Below, in pieces: positions 36,391-44,574 of a stretch of 64,000 nucleotides of DNA. This stretch comes from Solirubrobacterales bacterium (GTDB lineage Bacteria > Actinomycetota > Thermoleophilia > Solirubrobacterales > 70-9): NCBI GenBank assembly GCA_019694145.1, contig JAIBCJ010000001.1, forward strand, positions 1 to 64,000. The letters are read 5' to 3'. The translations under genes and the position numbers were made by a program. The notes beneath the pieces were generated by a model. That model made no database searches, was not told where the DNA came from, and was given only the letters and a program-made list of their open reading frames with translations. Within the stretch, counting starts at the first letter, position 1. Every line of letters begins with the position of its first letter.

Positions 36391-36417
36391 GTGAAAGTTG
36401 TGAAAAGAGGTGAAAAG
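36391..36417. promoter_or_regulatory. Candidate Pho operator before pstS
   Basis: Three GTGAAA units start at 36391, 36400 and 36410 on the plus strand (TTGTGAAAG, TTGTGAAAAG, AGGTGAAAAG), spaced 9-10 bases. They lie in the 134-base gap between the winged-helix gene and pstS. The TTGTGAA core recurs before phoU and the OmpR-family regulator. Direct repeats of 10-11 bases are the usual form of PhoB/PhoP sites. Confidence 0.55.
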
Positions 36418-36435
36418 CCCGTCACTTGCCGCGAG

Positions 36436-36789
36436 TCAGGGGTTCAGCGGTCGCGGCGAAAAGCAGTAGCCAAAGCCGATGTGGGTCTGGATGAAGCTCC
36501 AGTGAGGCAAGGCGGTTTCAAGCTTGTGGCGCAGTTTCGAGACGTAGACGTCAACCGACCGGTCGTTTTCGGGCATCGCGCCGCCCCAGACCAGGTCGTA
36601 GACCTCTTCCCTGCTCACGACCTGTTCCGGCCGGCTGGCCAGGACCGCGAGCAGGTGGAACTCCCGGACCGTGAGGATGATTCCCCTGCCGTCGGCGAGG
36701 ACGGTCCGCTGATCGAGCCGGACTTCCAGGGGCCCGGCCCTCAGCGCGTGGCCGGCGGAACCGCCCGTCTGGGACTTTGCTGCTTCCAC
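36436..36789 (-). CDS. Receiverless OmpR/PhoB-type winged-helix DNA-binding protein
   Basis: The 117-residue protein consists of a single Trans_reg_C domain: LTVREFHLLAVLASRPEQVVSREEVYDLVWG, then RSVDVYVSKLRHKLE and FIQTHIGFGYCFSP. There is no receiver domain, and a short 20-residue N-terminal tail replaces it. ATG at 36789 is close behind phoU (13-base gap) and ahead of pstS. By position it is probably a Pho regulator or an antagonist of the full-length regulator at 37668, but that is inference. Confidence 0.85.
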   Translation of the reverse strand: MEAAKSQTGGSAGHALRAGPLEVRLDQRTVLADGRGIILTVREFHLLAVLASRPEQVVSREEVYDLVWGGAMPENDRSVDVYVSKLRHKLETALPHWSFIQTHIGFGYCFSPRPLNP

Positions 36790-36801
36790 GCTCGGCCCGG
36801 C

Positions 36802-37485
36802 TCAGATCGGGTGGGACGCGTCCTCGAATTCCCGGAACAGGCCGGTCACCACAAAGGCAACCTGTTCCCCGACATCAACCGCGTTGTCGCCGATCCGCTC
36901 GATCGCACGCGCGGCCAGCAACATCGTCATCGCCCATTCACGGCGGTCGGGCTCGTCGCCGATTTCGATCGCCAGGGTGAAGCAGTCGCGGTTCAGCCGG
37001 TCGATCAGGTCGTCCTGCCGGACCAGGTCCTGGGCGGCCGTCTCGTTGCGATCGGCGAAGGCCTGCCTGGCCTGAATGATCTGGCTGCTGGCCTGGACCC
37101 CCATCTCGAGGATCAACCGGATCATGCTCTCGTCCGAAGGCGGCTCGTGGCCGACGATCGGGATCAGCTTGCAGATGTTCACGCACTGATCCCCCATCCG
37201 CTCCGCGTTCTTGATCACGTGGAGCAGAGCGGAAATCAGCCGAAGGTCGGTGGCCACCGGGGACTGGGTGGCCAGCAGGGTGATCAGACCCTGGTGAATC
37301 TCGAGGTAGCGCCCGTCGATCCGGTCGTCGTCGGCAGCAACCAGTTCGGCCAGCTCGACGTCCTGGTTTTCGATCGCTTCGAGGGTGCGGCCTAGCGCCC
37401 GGTCCACGAGATCGAAGGCCCCGAGAGCCTGCTGCTCGAGGTGGTCAAGTTCTTCCTGATACTGAATTCGGATCTTCTCGGTCAC
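36802..37485 (-). CDS. phoU: Phosphate signalling protein PhoU
   Basis: A 227-residue two-repeat helical bundle. The metal-cluster motifs show as ELVAADDDRIDGRYLEI and RLNRDCFTLAIEIGDEPDRREWAMTMLLAARAIERIGDNAVDVGEQ; the first repeat has LISALLHVIKNAERMGDQCVNIC. In other bacteria PhoU conveys Pst status to the PhoR kinase and represses the Pho regulon when phosphate is plentiful. No PhoR-like kinase gene is in this window. TTGTGAA repeats lie about 110 bases upstream. Confidence 0.93.
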   Translation of the reverse strand: MTEKIRIQYQEELDHLEQQALGAFDLVDRALGRTLEAIENQDVELAELVAADDDRIDGRYLEIHQGLITLLATQSPVATDLRLISALLHVIKNAERMGDQCVNICKLIPIVGHEPPSDESMIRLILEMGVQASSQIIQARQAFADRNETAAQDLVRQDDLIDRLNRDCFTLAIEIGDEPDRREWAMTMLLAARAIERIGDNAVDVGEQVAFVVTGLFREFEDASHPI

Positions 37486-37596
37486 TCACACCCTCCGGGA
37501 CTTGGTTCCCGCCTTTCGGGGGCGGCCTGGTGGTTCGAAGCGTTCCACCGCTTCCGCCCCAGTTTGTTACCTGCGGGTAGACCTGCTGTAAAAGAG

Positions 37597-37624
37597 TTGT
37601 GAACTCCTGTGAAGCGGGTTCACC
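37597..37624. promoter_or_regulatory. Candidate Pho operator before phoU
   Basis: TTGTGAA at 37597 and CTGTGAA ten bases on, followed by GGTTCACC at 37617-37624, lie in the 182-base gap between the regulator gene and phoU. The motif is shared with the sites before pstS and the regulator. GTTCACC also resembles the PHO-box core described for Streptomyces PhoP. Confidence 0.5.
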
Positions 37625-37667
37625 CTTGATCGGGTGCCCGTTTTCGTGAGTGAGAGAAGGTGCAGCG

Positions 37668-38462
37668 CTAGACCGGCACGCCGGGCGCCGCAGCGCCCGC
37701 ATCATCGGTGGCCCGGTCGGAGCTGACCTTGGCGGTCGCCTCGGCGGCCGAAATCGACGATTCGGCCGCAAATCTGTAGCCGACGCCGAAGTGGGTGTGG
37801 ATGTAGGTGTAGGCCGGGGACCGCCTCTCCAGCTTGGTGCGGAGCTTGCGGATGAAGACGTCAACCGAGCGGTCGCCGTGGGCCATCGCGTAGCCCCAGA
37901 CACGCTGGTAGATCGATTCGCGGTCGAGGACCTTGCCCTCATTGTGTGCGAGGAGTTGAATCAGCTCGAACTCGCGGCGGGTCAGGTCGAGGCTCTGGCC
38001 GGCGATGAAGGCCTGGAACTGGTCGGGGCGGATCTCGATCTCCCCGACGACCAGCGGACCGGCGTCCTGTTCGTTGGAATGACGACGGCGACGGCGCACC
38101 ACCGCTTCGATCCTGGCGATCACCTCTTCCGGGTGGCAGGGCTTGTTGACCCAGTCGTCGGCCCCGATCCTGAGCCCGCGGACCCGCTGTGAAACGGTGC
38201 CCCCGTTGGCGCAGACGATCACGCCGAGGTCGGGCAGCATGCCGCAGATCCGCTCGAGGTACTCCCAGCCGCCTTCGCCGATCACGTCCGGATCGAACAC
38301 GACCGCGTTGATCTTCATCGCGACCAGTTCCTCCGGCGGCACGCCCGAGGCGAGGACCCGGTACTGCCAGCCGGCCGCGTCCATCCGGTTCGAAAGGACC
38401 CGGATGAAGCCGGAATCGGTGTCGATCACCGCAACACGCATTGGAGCCCGGCCGGCGTTCAT
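37668..38462 (-). CDS. OmpR/PhoB-family response regulator with divergent receiver
   Basis: 264 residues: a receiver (about 8-125) and a winged helix (about 140-235, ending HTHFGVGYRF). The phospho-acceptor Asp is kept in VVFDPDVIGEGG and the Lys in DWVNKPCHPEE. One acidic-pocket residue is Thr (VIDTD), and the switch Thr/Ser is replaced in VIVCANGG. The C-terminal 30 residues are Ala/Ser-rich. The ATG at 38462 follows GGAAG; ATG at 38441 is possible. Its place beside phoU and pst makes it the likely Pho regulator, though no partner kinase is adjacent. Confidence 0.87.
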   Translation of the reverse strand: MNAGRAPMRVAVIDTDSGFIRVLSNRMDAAGWQYRVLASGVPPEELVAMKINAVVFDPDVIGEGGWEYLERICGMLPDLGVIVCANGGTVSQRVRGLRIGADDWVNKPCHPEEVIARIEAVVRRRRRHSNEQDAGPLVVGEIEIRPDQFQAFIAGQSLDLTRREFELIQLLAHNEGKVLDRESIYQRVWGYAMAHGDRSVDVFIRKLRTKLERRSPAYTYIHTHFGVGYRFAAESSISAAEATAKVSSDRATDDAGAAAPGVPV

Positions 38463-38531
38463 TTTGAGCTTCCGATCATCTACCGAAAAGTGTAGGGCGT
38501 AGCCGGACGCAAAGCCGCGAAATCAAGCCGA

Positions 38532-38553
38532 TTTTCACAACTCATTCACAACC
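38532..38553. promoter_or_regulatory. Candidate Pho operator before the OmpR-family regulator
   Basis: TTCACAACTCA and TTCACAACCCC are direct repeats with an exact 11-base period; on the minus strand they read TTGTGAA twice. They lie about 70 bases upstream of the regulator start, suggesting autoregulation. The orientation is opposite to the sites before phoU and pstS. Confidence 0.55.
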
Positions 38554-38628
38554 CCGAAAAGATTCGGCTCTGGACCTGAAGCGAGCCGGGAGTCCCGAAA
38601 ACAGCGAGGTACCAATTTGCGCCACATA

Positions 38629-38686
38629 GCGCACCCAACTCCGTTCTCGGCCCGGTGGTCCGGATCGAAGTCGGAGTTGGGTGCGC
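38629..38686. repeat. Inverted repeat in a long non-coding spacer
   Basis: Exact 15-base arms (GCGCACCCAACTCCG, 38629-38643, and its complement 38672-38686) flank 28 bases. Further pairing (CATA/TATG and TTCTCGG/CCGAGAA) extends or competes with it. The whole 38463-38858 interval has no credible gene. Besides the candidate operator and this repeat it has small hairpins at 38741-38756 (CCTCGG/CCGAGG) and 38755-38769 (GTGCC/GGCAC). Confidence 0.65.
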
Positions 38687-38858
38687 CATATGCCGAGAAC
38701 TCCCTCCTCGATCTTCCAGGCCGGGCCCCATTCTCACCTGCCCTCGGATCCCGAGGTGCCGCAAAGGCACAACTCCCGGGCCAGGAGCAACAGGCACACC
38801 CGCGCCGGAGCAGTCGGGTAGCCACAGGCGTCCTGCGGTTTGCGGTAGGTTTCGGGGC

Positions 38859-39107
38859 GTGAATCGTGTCCGTAACAGTCTCGTTGCCCTTCTGACCGCG
38901 CTTTTCGTTCTGGCCCTGCCCGCCTACGCGGCAGCCGCCGACGGCGTTGGAACCGCCGGTCGGGTCGATGACCGTTACATCACCTTCTTCTGCTTCGGAC
39001 TGATCGCCTTCTTCGCGATCCTGGTCACCGTCCTCTCGCTCATTCAGGGCCGGCTGGACGCGAAGAAGGATCAGCGACGGCACGATCTTGACCGGTTCAA
39101 TTCCTAG
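38859..39107 (+). CDS. Small exported or membrane protein
   Basis: About 82 residues from GTG at 38859. A signal sequence (SLVALLTALFVLALPAYAAAADG) is followed by a short loop, one membrane helix (ITFFCFGLIAFFAILVTVLSLI) and a basic cytoplasmic tail. No family recognised. An upstream in-frame extension to 38655 runs through the palindrome-rich spacer and is rejected. It is a single-gene unit ending at a bidirectional hairpin. Confidence 0.6.
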   Translation: MNRVRNSLVALLTALFVLALPAYAAAADGVGTAGRVDDRYITFFCFGLIAFFAILVTVLSLIQGRLDAKKDQRRHDLDRFNS

Positions 39108-39129
39108 GGACCGGGCTTAATCGCAAGTC

Positions 39130-39149
39130 GGGCGGGGTCCGACCCGCCC
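39130..39149. terminator. Probable hairpin terminator between convergent genes
   Basis: GGGCGGG (39130-39136) and CCCGCCC (39143-39149) with a six-base loop lie between the stops of the small membrane protein and the deacetylase-fold gene. There is no clear U-run, so activity is uncertain. A second pairing, CTGAAGCA with TGCTTCAG at 39211-39218, overlaps the downstream stop. Confidence 0.4.
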
Positions 39150-39214
39150 TCCCTGTGAAACCCGCCCACCCACTGAAGCAATTGATGGTTGGGAGGGGCT
39201 CGGTTTTGGGTGCT

Positions 39215-40263
<1,049 letters not shown>

Positions 40264-40267
<4 letters not shown>

Positions 40268-41145
40268 GCGCCGAGCCGGAAACCGGAAAGGAGCCGCTTC
40301 TCGCTTTCCCCCTTCACTTCGGCCACGACCTCGATGTGGCCGGCCAGGGGCGTGTCGCGAATCTTGGTCGCGAGCAGGTCGTCGACCTGGAATATCCCGG
40401 CCGAGTTGTTGAGTTCGATCTCGAGCCGGACCGGGCGGTTCTCCCCGGCCGAAATGTTGACCCGGTCGATCGCCGCGGCGGAAATCGAGTGAATCCCTTC
40501 CTGGCCGGATTCGAGCGGCACCCGGGTCCGGCCCTCGGCCATGTCGAGCGCATCGGCCACCCGGACGATTCCGGCTTCCACCGTGTATGGCTGCCCGCGC
40601 CGCCGGTGACCGATGATCGCGTGAAGCACCTCGGCCATGACGATCGACTTCTCGGGTTCCTCATAGATCCCGTCGAGCAGCCGCGGCAGTGCCTCGCGAG
40701 CCAGAAAAAGGCTGTATTCCTCGTGGTCGGCCCGGTGGATCGACATGCCGACGTCATGGAGCAGGGCTCCGCCCGCCACCACCACTTCGGTGTCACGGGC
40801 GCTCATCCCGTGGTCGGTGACCATCGCTCCATGCACCCCGCCCTTGTCGAGCAGCCGGGTCAGGCGCAGGGCGATGTTGAGCACTATCTGCATGTGGACC
40901 CAGGAGTGGTCGGACATGCCGAGCCGCTCGGCATGGGTCTGGGCCATGTACCACCAGGCCTTGACCTCGTCATCCCGGTTGACGGCGTCGAGGAACTTCT
41001 CCAGCTTGCGGTTGCCGCGGGTCGGCGCCTTGACCCGGACCGACCTGACGTTCTCGCGGCTGTGCAACGCCGGGGCCTGATCAGCCGGATCGGGTGCGCC
41101 GACCGCCAGCTCCTCCCCTTCTGCGATCTCCCCCGAATCGCTCAA
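40264..41145 (-). CDS. HD-domain phosphohydrolase-like protein
   Basis: The 293-residue protein has HD-superfamily metal residues: HSWVHMQIVLNIALR, GGALLHDVGMSIHRADHEEYS, and AIIGHRRR with VRVADALDMAEGRTRV. A C-terminal beta-rich region (EIELNNSAGIFQVDDLLATKI) follows. The arrangement recalls the HD domain found C-terminally in long Ppx/GppA enzymes. TTG at 41145 overlaps the stop of the Ppx-like gene (TTGA), as though a two-domain enzyme had been split. Substrate unknown. Confidence 0.85.
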
Positions 41146-42011
41146 GACGATTCCCGGCCAGCGACCGGTTCCTCACGCTCGGCCAGCCAGTAGCGGCTTG
41201 CCGCGAGGTCGCAAAGGGCAGGCTCGACCCGGACTCCGAGCCCTTCGGCCAGTGCCGCGTGACCGACGATGATGCCTGGCAGATGCCGGGCCAGGGGGGC
41301 TTCGGCGCCGAACCAGGCGGAAATGTCATCGCTTGTCTGGCCGAGAATCGCGTCCAGTCCCCGGCGGGCCTCCGCGGCGCCGATCCGGGGGCCGCAAAGT
41401 CGCTCGACCACGGGGGCGAGGCTCGAGACGACCAGCACCCGCTCGGTCGGGGGCGGGAACATCGAGGCGATCCCGCGGGAGGCGCCGATCACGGCCGCTT
41501 CGATCTGGCCGGGCCGGGGCGGATCCTGAAACCGGGCCTTGCGGGTCATGGTCGAGGCGCCGACCGGCCGTGAGCCGTTCCATTCCGGGATCTCTCCCGG
41601 GCGGCCGACCGCGAAGCCGATTGCCGTCTCCCCGATCACGGCGACGGCGACCGGGTCCGGCAACGAGTCCCCGGCGGGAACCGTCACACCGAGGAAGGTC
41701 GCCGCTGTCCAGTCCCGGCGGGTGGGGATCCGGATCGGCCCGGCACCGACGGCGTCGGCAACCCGGTCGAGCAAACGAATCAGGCGGGAACCGCGGAGAC
41801 CGGGAACCGCGATCACCTCGACCCTCCCCGCCCCCTGGTCCCGGGCGAACTCCGCCTCGGACATGATCAGGGCCGAGATCCGGTCGAGACCGTCGATTCC
41901 GGCCGTGACCTTGTGGCTGCGCTCGACGATCCTCCGGGTTGAACCGGAAGACACTTCCGACAGCGAAAAGCGGGTACTGCGGAGCGAGATTTCAATTGCC
42001 CCAAGGATCAA
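41142..42011 (-). CDS. Degenerate Ppx/GppA-like (actin-fold) protein
   Basis: The 289-residue protein keeps the outline of Ppx/GppA: an opening IEISLRSTRFSLSEV where Ppx has its IDIGSNT loop; RPVGASTMTRKARFQDPPRPGQ where Ppx has the G-A-x-x-L-T-x-x-F segment; and a C-terminal DDISAWFGAEAPLARHLPGIIVGHAALAEGL. The catalytic parts are missing: the second phosphate loop DIGGGS is VIGETAIG, and no catalytic Glu motif is seen. It is likely a pseudoenzyme. The start is TTG at 42011. Family assignment rests on pattern, not alignment. Confidence 0.6.
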   Translation of the reverse strand: MILGAIEISLRSTRFSLSEVSSGSTRRIVERSHKVTAGIDGLDRISALIMSEAEFARDQGAGRVEVIAVPGLRGSRLIRLLDRVADAVGAGPIRIPTRRDWTAATFLGVTVPAGDSLPDPVAVAVIGETAIGFAVGRPGEIPEWNGSRPVGASTMTRKARFQDPPRPGQIEAAVIGASRGIASMFPPPTERVLVVSSLAPVVERLCGPRIGAAEARRGLDAILGQTSDDISAWFGAEAPLARHLPGIIVGHAALAEGLGVRVEPALCDLAASRYWLAEREEPVAGRESS

Positions 42012-42086
42012 GACCGGGCCATCCTAGAGGCAATGTGCCCGAAAGCCGAATTAATCCTGTAAACGCCGGTATTGGACGGAAAGCCG

Positions 42087-42611
42087 CTACTGGCCGCAGA
42101 CCGGCCACTGGCCGGGCCCGGAGCGCTCGTACAGGAGCGCGGCACGGTAATCCTGCTCGGCCTCCGGAGCATCAGACGGGAGACCCTTGCCACCGACCGA
42201 TTCCCAGGTGCCGGGACTGAACTGGTACTTGCCGAAGTAGAGGCCGCTGGAGGAAACGATCTTCGGATCACCGCCCGACTCGCAATCGGCGATCGCTTCG
42301 AGAGTCTCCATGGTGACCGACCCCGGGAGGTCCCCGAATTTTTCCTGCTGCTGCCTGGCTTCGAGTTTCCGCTGTACCTCGGCCTGCTGCCTTTCGACGA
42401 TCCGTTCAGCCGCTTCGGCCCTGGACTGCTGGACCAGGTCACCGATCTGGAAGGCGACGCCGACCGGCGTTTCCGAGGTCACCGCGGCAAGGGCGATGTC
42501 GGCACCGGAAGTCCCGGAGCCGTCCTTCGACCGGTCGAAGGCGAGGTTCCCGGCGATAATCAGGGCAGCGATCAGCGCCAGAATGAGGATTGAATTTCGC
42601 GTCGTAAGGAT
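42087..42611 (-). CDS. Rpf-like transglycosylase, possible ATC start
   Basis: The C-terminal 70 residues form a resuscitation-promoting-factor/transglycosylase-like domain: LEAIADCESGGDPKIVSSSGLYFGKYQFSPGTWESVGGKG, with catalytic Glu in CESGG. A Glu/Gln-rich coiled coil precedes it. The frame continues upstream of the first canonical start (GTG 42482) through a hydrophobic helix (SILILALIAALIIAG) to a stop at 42627. AAGGGAG lies five bases before ATC at 42611. Because this enzyme must be exported, I start there, giving about 174 residues; the exact start is uncertain. Rpf proteins cleave peptidoglycan and wake dormant cells. Confidence 0.75.
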   Translation of the reverse strand: MLTTRNSILILALIAALIIAGNLAFDRSKDGSGTSGADIALAAVTSETPVGVAFQIGDLVQQSRAEAAERIVERQQAEVQRKLEARQQQEKFGDLPGSVTMETLEAIADCESGGDPKIVSSSGLYFGKYQFSPGTWESVGGKGLPSDAPEAEQDYRAALLYERSGPGQWPVCGQ

Positions 42612-42656
42612 GATTTCTCCCTTTTGTTAGCAAACACTCATATCAGAAGCGACCGG

Positions 42657-43415
42657 ATGCCGCGTTCCGGATGGCAGCTGTTGCGCGACGGTTTCCCGGA
42701 TCGGCCGGAAATGGGGCCGGCCCTTTCCCGGACCCTGCTGGAGCAGGTGGCAGCCGGCCAGCGCCCGGCCACGGTCAGGTTGAGCCGGCCCGGGCGGGTG
42801 GTCGCCTTCGGCCGGCGGGACGTGGTCTCCCCCGGATATGCGGATGCCGTCGCCGCCGCCAGGGCGGGCGGGTTCCCCGGCATGGAAAGGCTGTCCGGTG
42901 GCCGGGCCGCCGCCTTCACCGAGGGTGCCCTGAGCCTCACCTTCACCCTGCCCGATCCGAAGCCGGCCGAGCGGACCGTCCAGCGCTTCACCGAATGGTC
43001 CGGCCTGGTCCGGGACGCGTTCATCGACCTCGGCGTCGATACCAGGATCGGTGCGGTGCCGGACGAATACTGCCCGGGCGATTTCAGCGTCAACGCCGGC
43101 GGCCGGGTCAAGCTGGCCGGAGCGGGACAGCGAATGATCAGGGGCGCCGCTCACCTCGGCTTCGTCATTCTGGTCTCGGACTCGGCCCTGGTCGCCGAAA
43201 CGCTGGGCCCGGTCTACGCGGCGCTCGGGCTCGACTTCAACCCGGGGACGGTCGGCAGCATCGAGGATGCCCGGCCCGGAACCGGACTCGAAGACGTGGA
43301 GCAGGCGCTGCTCGGACGGCTCGAGTCAGCGGTCGGACTTCAACCGGCCGAAATTGATCCGGTGACCCTTGAGATGACCAGGTCACGATCCGGACAATTT
43401 CGCTCGAATCCCTGA
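42657..43415 (+). CDS. Lipoate-protein ligase/octanoyltransferase (LplA/LipM) family protein
   Basis: The 252-residue protein has the BPL/LplA/LipB fold: RLSGGRAAAFTEGALSLTF in place of the usual R-x-S-G-G-G signature; EYCPGDFSVNAGGRVKLAGAGQRMIRGAAHLGFVILV has the conserved Lys and a Cys (EYC) reminiscent of LipM-type octanoyltransferases. Such enzymes attach lipoyl or octanoyl groups to carrier domains. ATG at 42657 is preferred; TTG at 42624 is in frame. It diverges from the Rpf-like gene across a short shared promoter region. Confidence 0.82.
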   Translation: MPRSGWQLLRDGFPDRPEMGPALSRTLLEQVAAGQRPATVRLSRPGRVVAFGRRDVVSPGYADAVAAARAGGFPGMERLSGGRAAAFTEGALSLTFTLPDPKPAERTVQRFTEWSGLVRDAFIDLGVDTRIGAVPDEYCPGDFSVNAGGRVKLAGAGQRMIRGAAHLGFVILVSDSALVAETLGPVYAALGLDFNPGTVGSIEDARPGTGLEDVEQALLGRLESAVGLQPAEIDPVTLEMTRSRSGQFRSNP

Positions 43416-43445
43416 TGCCCGGTCAGCAGCCTCTAATCTGAAGCC

Positions 43446-44555
43446 ATGGACGCCGAATCGAACGGACGGCCTTCGGAGGAGGAGACAGTCGAGGAGACGG
43501 TCGCGTCACCCTCCCTGACCGAGCGGCTGGTCGGGGCCGGGACCGGCGGGGCCAGGCGGATGGCCGGTGCGACCGGACTCGACCAGGCCATGGAAAACGC
43601 GGTCGAGGAGGCGATCGTCCGGGCGATCGAAAGCGAGGCCGTGGAGCGCTCGATGACCCGGATCATCAACGGGCCCCTGATCGAAAACGCCGTGCGGGAT
43701 GCGATGAAGAGCCCGGCAGTCGAGCAGGCCTTGATGGAGGTGGTCGATTCCGAACTGGTTGACCGGCTCTGGGCCCGGATCCTCGACAGCAACGAAACCC
43801 AGCGACTGATCGAGCGAATCGCGGAGGCGCCGGAGGTCCGGGCCGCGATCGCCTCGCAGAGCCTCGGACTGGTCGATGACCTCGGCCGCGGCGCCGCGCG
43901 GGTCACCCGGGCGATCGACTTCGCCCTCGAGCGGCTCGCCCGCCGCATCTTCTTCCGGTCGAGGCGGGAGGTTCCGACCGATCGGGTCGGCGTCGCAACT
44001 CGCGCCCTCGCACTGGTGATCGACGGAGTCGCAGTCAACCTGGTGATGATTTCCTCGACCGCCGTGCTCGGGATGATCGCTTCGGTCCTGGGAATCGACC
44101 TGGGCAACCTCGGCGGCGCCGCATACGCGGTTGGCGGCGCCGTGTGGCTGGGGCTCGGGTCGCTCTATCTCTTCGCCTTCTGGGCGTTTTCCGGACAGAC
44201 GCTCGGCATGCGGTTCTTCGACATCCGGATCGAACACGAGGGAAAGTGGGTGATCGGTCCGCGACGGGCTTTCAGGAGACTGGTCGGCTTCTGGCTGTCG
44301 GCGATTCCCTTCTGCCTCGGTTTTCTCGGGGTTCTGCTGCGCCTTGACCGGCGCGGATTCCACGACCGGCTGGGCCAGACGATGGTCTACTACATAAACC
44401 CGGCCGGACCGAATCAACCCCACCTCGAGCCGGTTTTGCAACCAGGGATGGACCTGATGGATGACCTGGTACCTGACGAACCACTGATTTCGGCCGAAAA
44501 GCCGATAGATTCCCCGCAGGGTCTGCCTCGGGAGGTGAGGGGACCAGGGAAATGA
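43446..44555 (+). CDS. RDD-family membrane protein with helical N-terminal domain
   Basis: The 369-residue protein has an N-terminal 170-residue region of repeated amphipathic helices (AMENAVEEAIVRAIESEAVERSMTRIINGPLIENAVRDAM and similar). An RDD domain follows from about 180 to 320: RVGVATRALALVIDGVAVN, FSGQTLGMRFFDIRIEH, and RRGFHDRLGQTMVYYI, with four helices. RDD proteins are linked to ion transport or are of unknown role. It ends 19 bases before the giant secreted protein gene and probably shares its transcript. Confidence 0.82.
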   Translation: MDAESNGRPSEEETVEETVASPSLTERLVGAGTGGARRMAGATGLDQAMENAVEEAIVRAIESEAVERSMTRIINGPLIENAVRDAMKSPAVEQALMEVVDSELVDRLWARILDSNETQRLIERIAEAPEVRAAIASQSLGLVDDLGRGAARVTRAIDFALERLARRIFFRSRREVPTDRVGVATRALALVIDGVAVNLVMISSTAVLGMIASVLGIDLGNLGGAAYAVGGAVWLGLGSLYLFAFWAFSGQTLGMRFFDIRIEHEGKWVIGPRRAFRRLVGFWLSAIPFCLGFLGVLLRLDRRGFHDRLGQTMVYYINPAGPNQPHLEPVLQPGMDLMDDLVPDEPLISAEKPIDSPQGLPREVRGPGK

Positions 44556-44574
44556 GTACCAAGGGAGGAATGTC

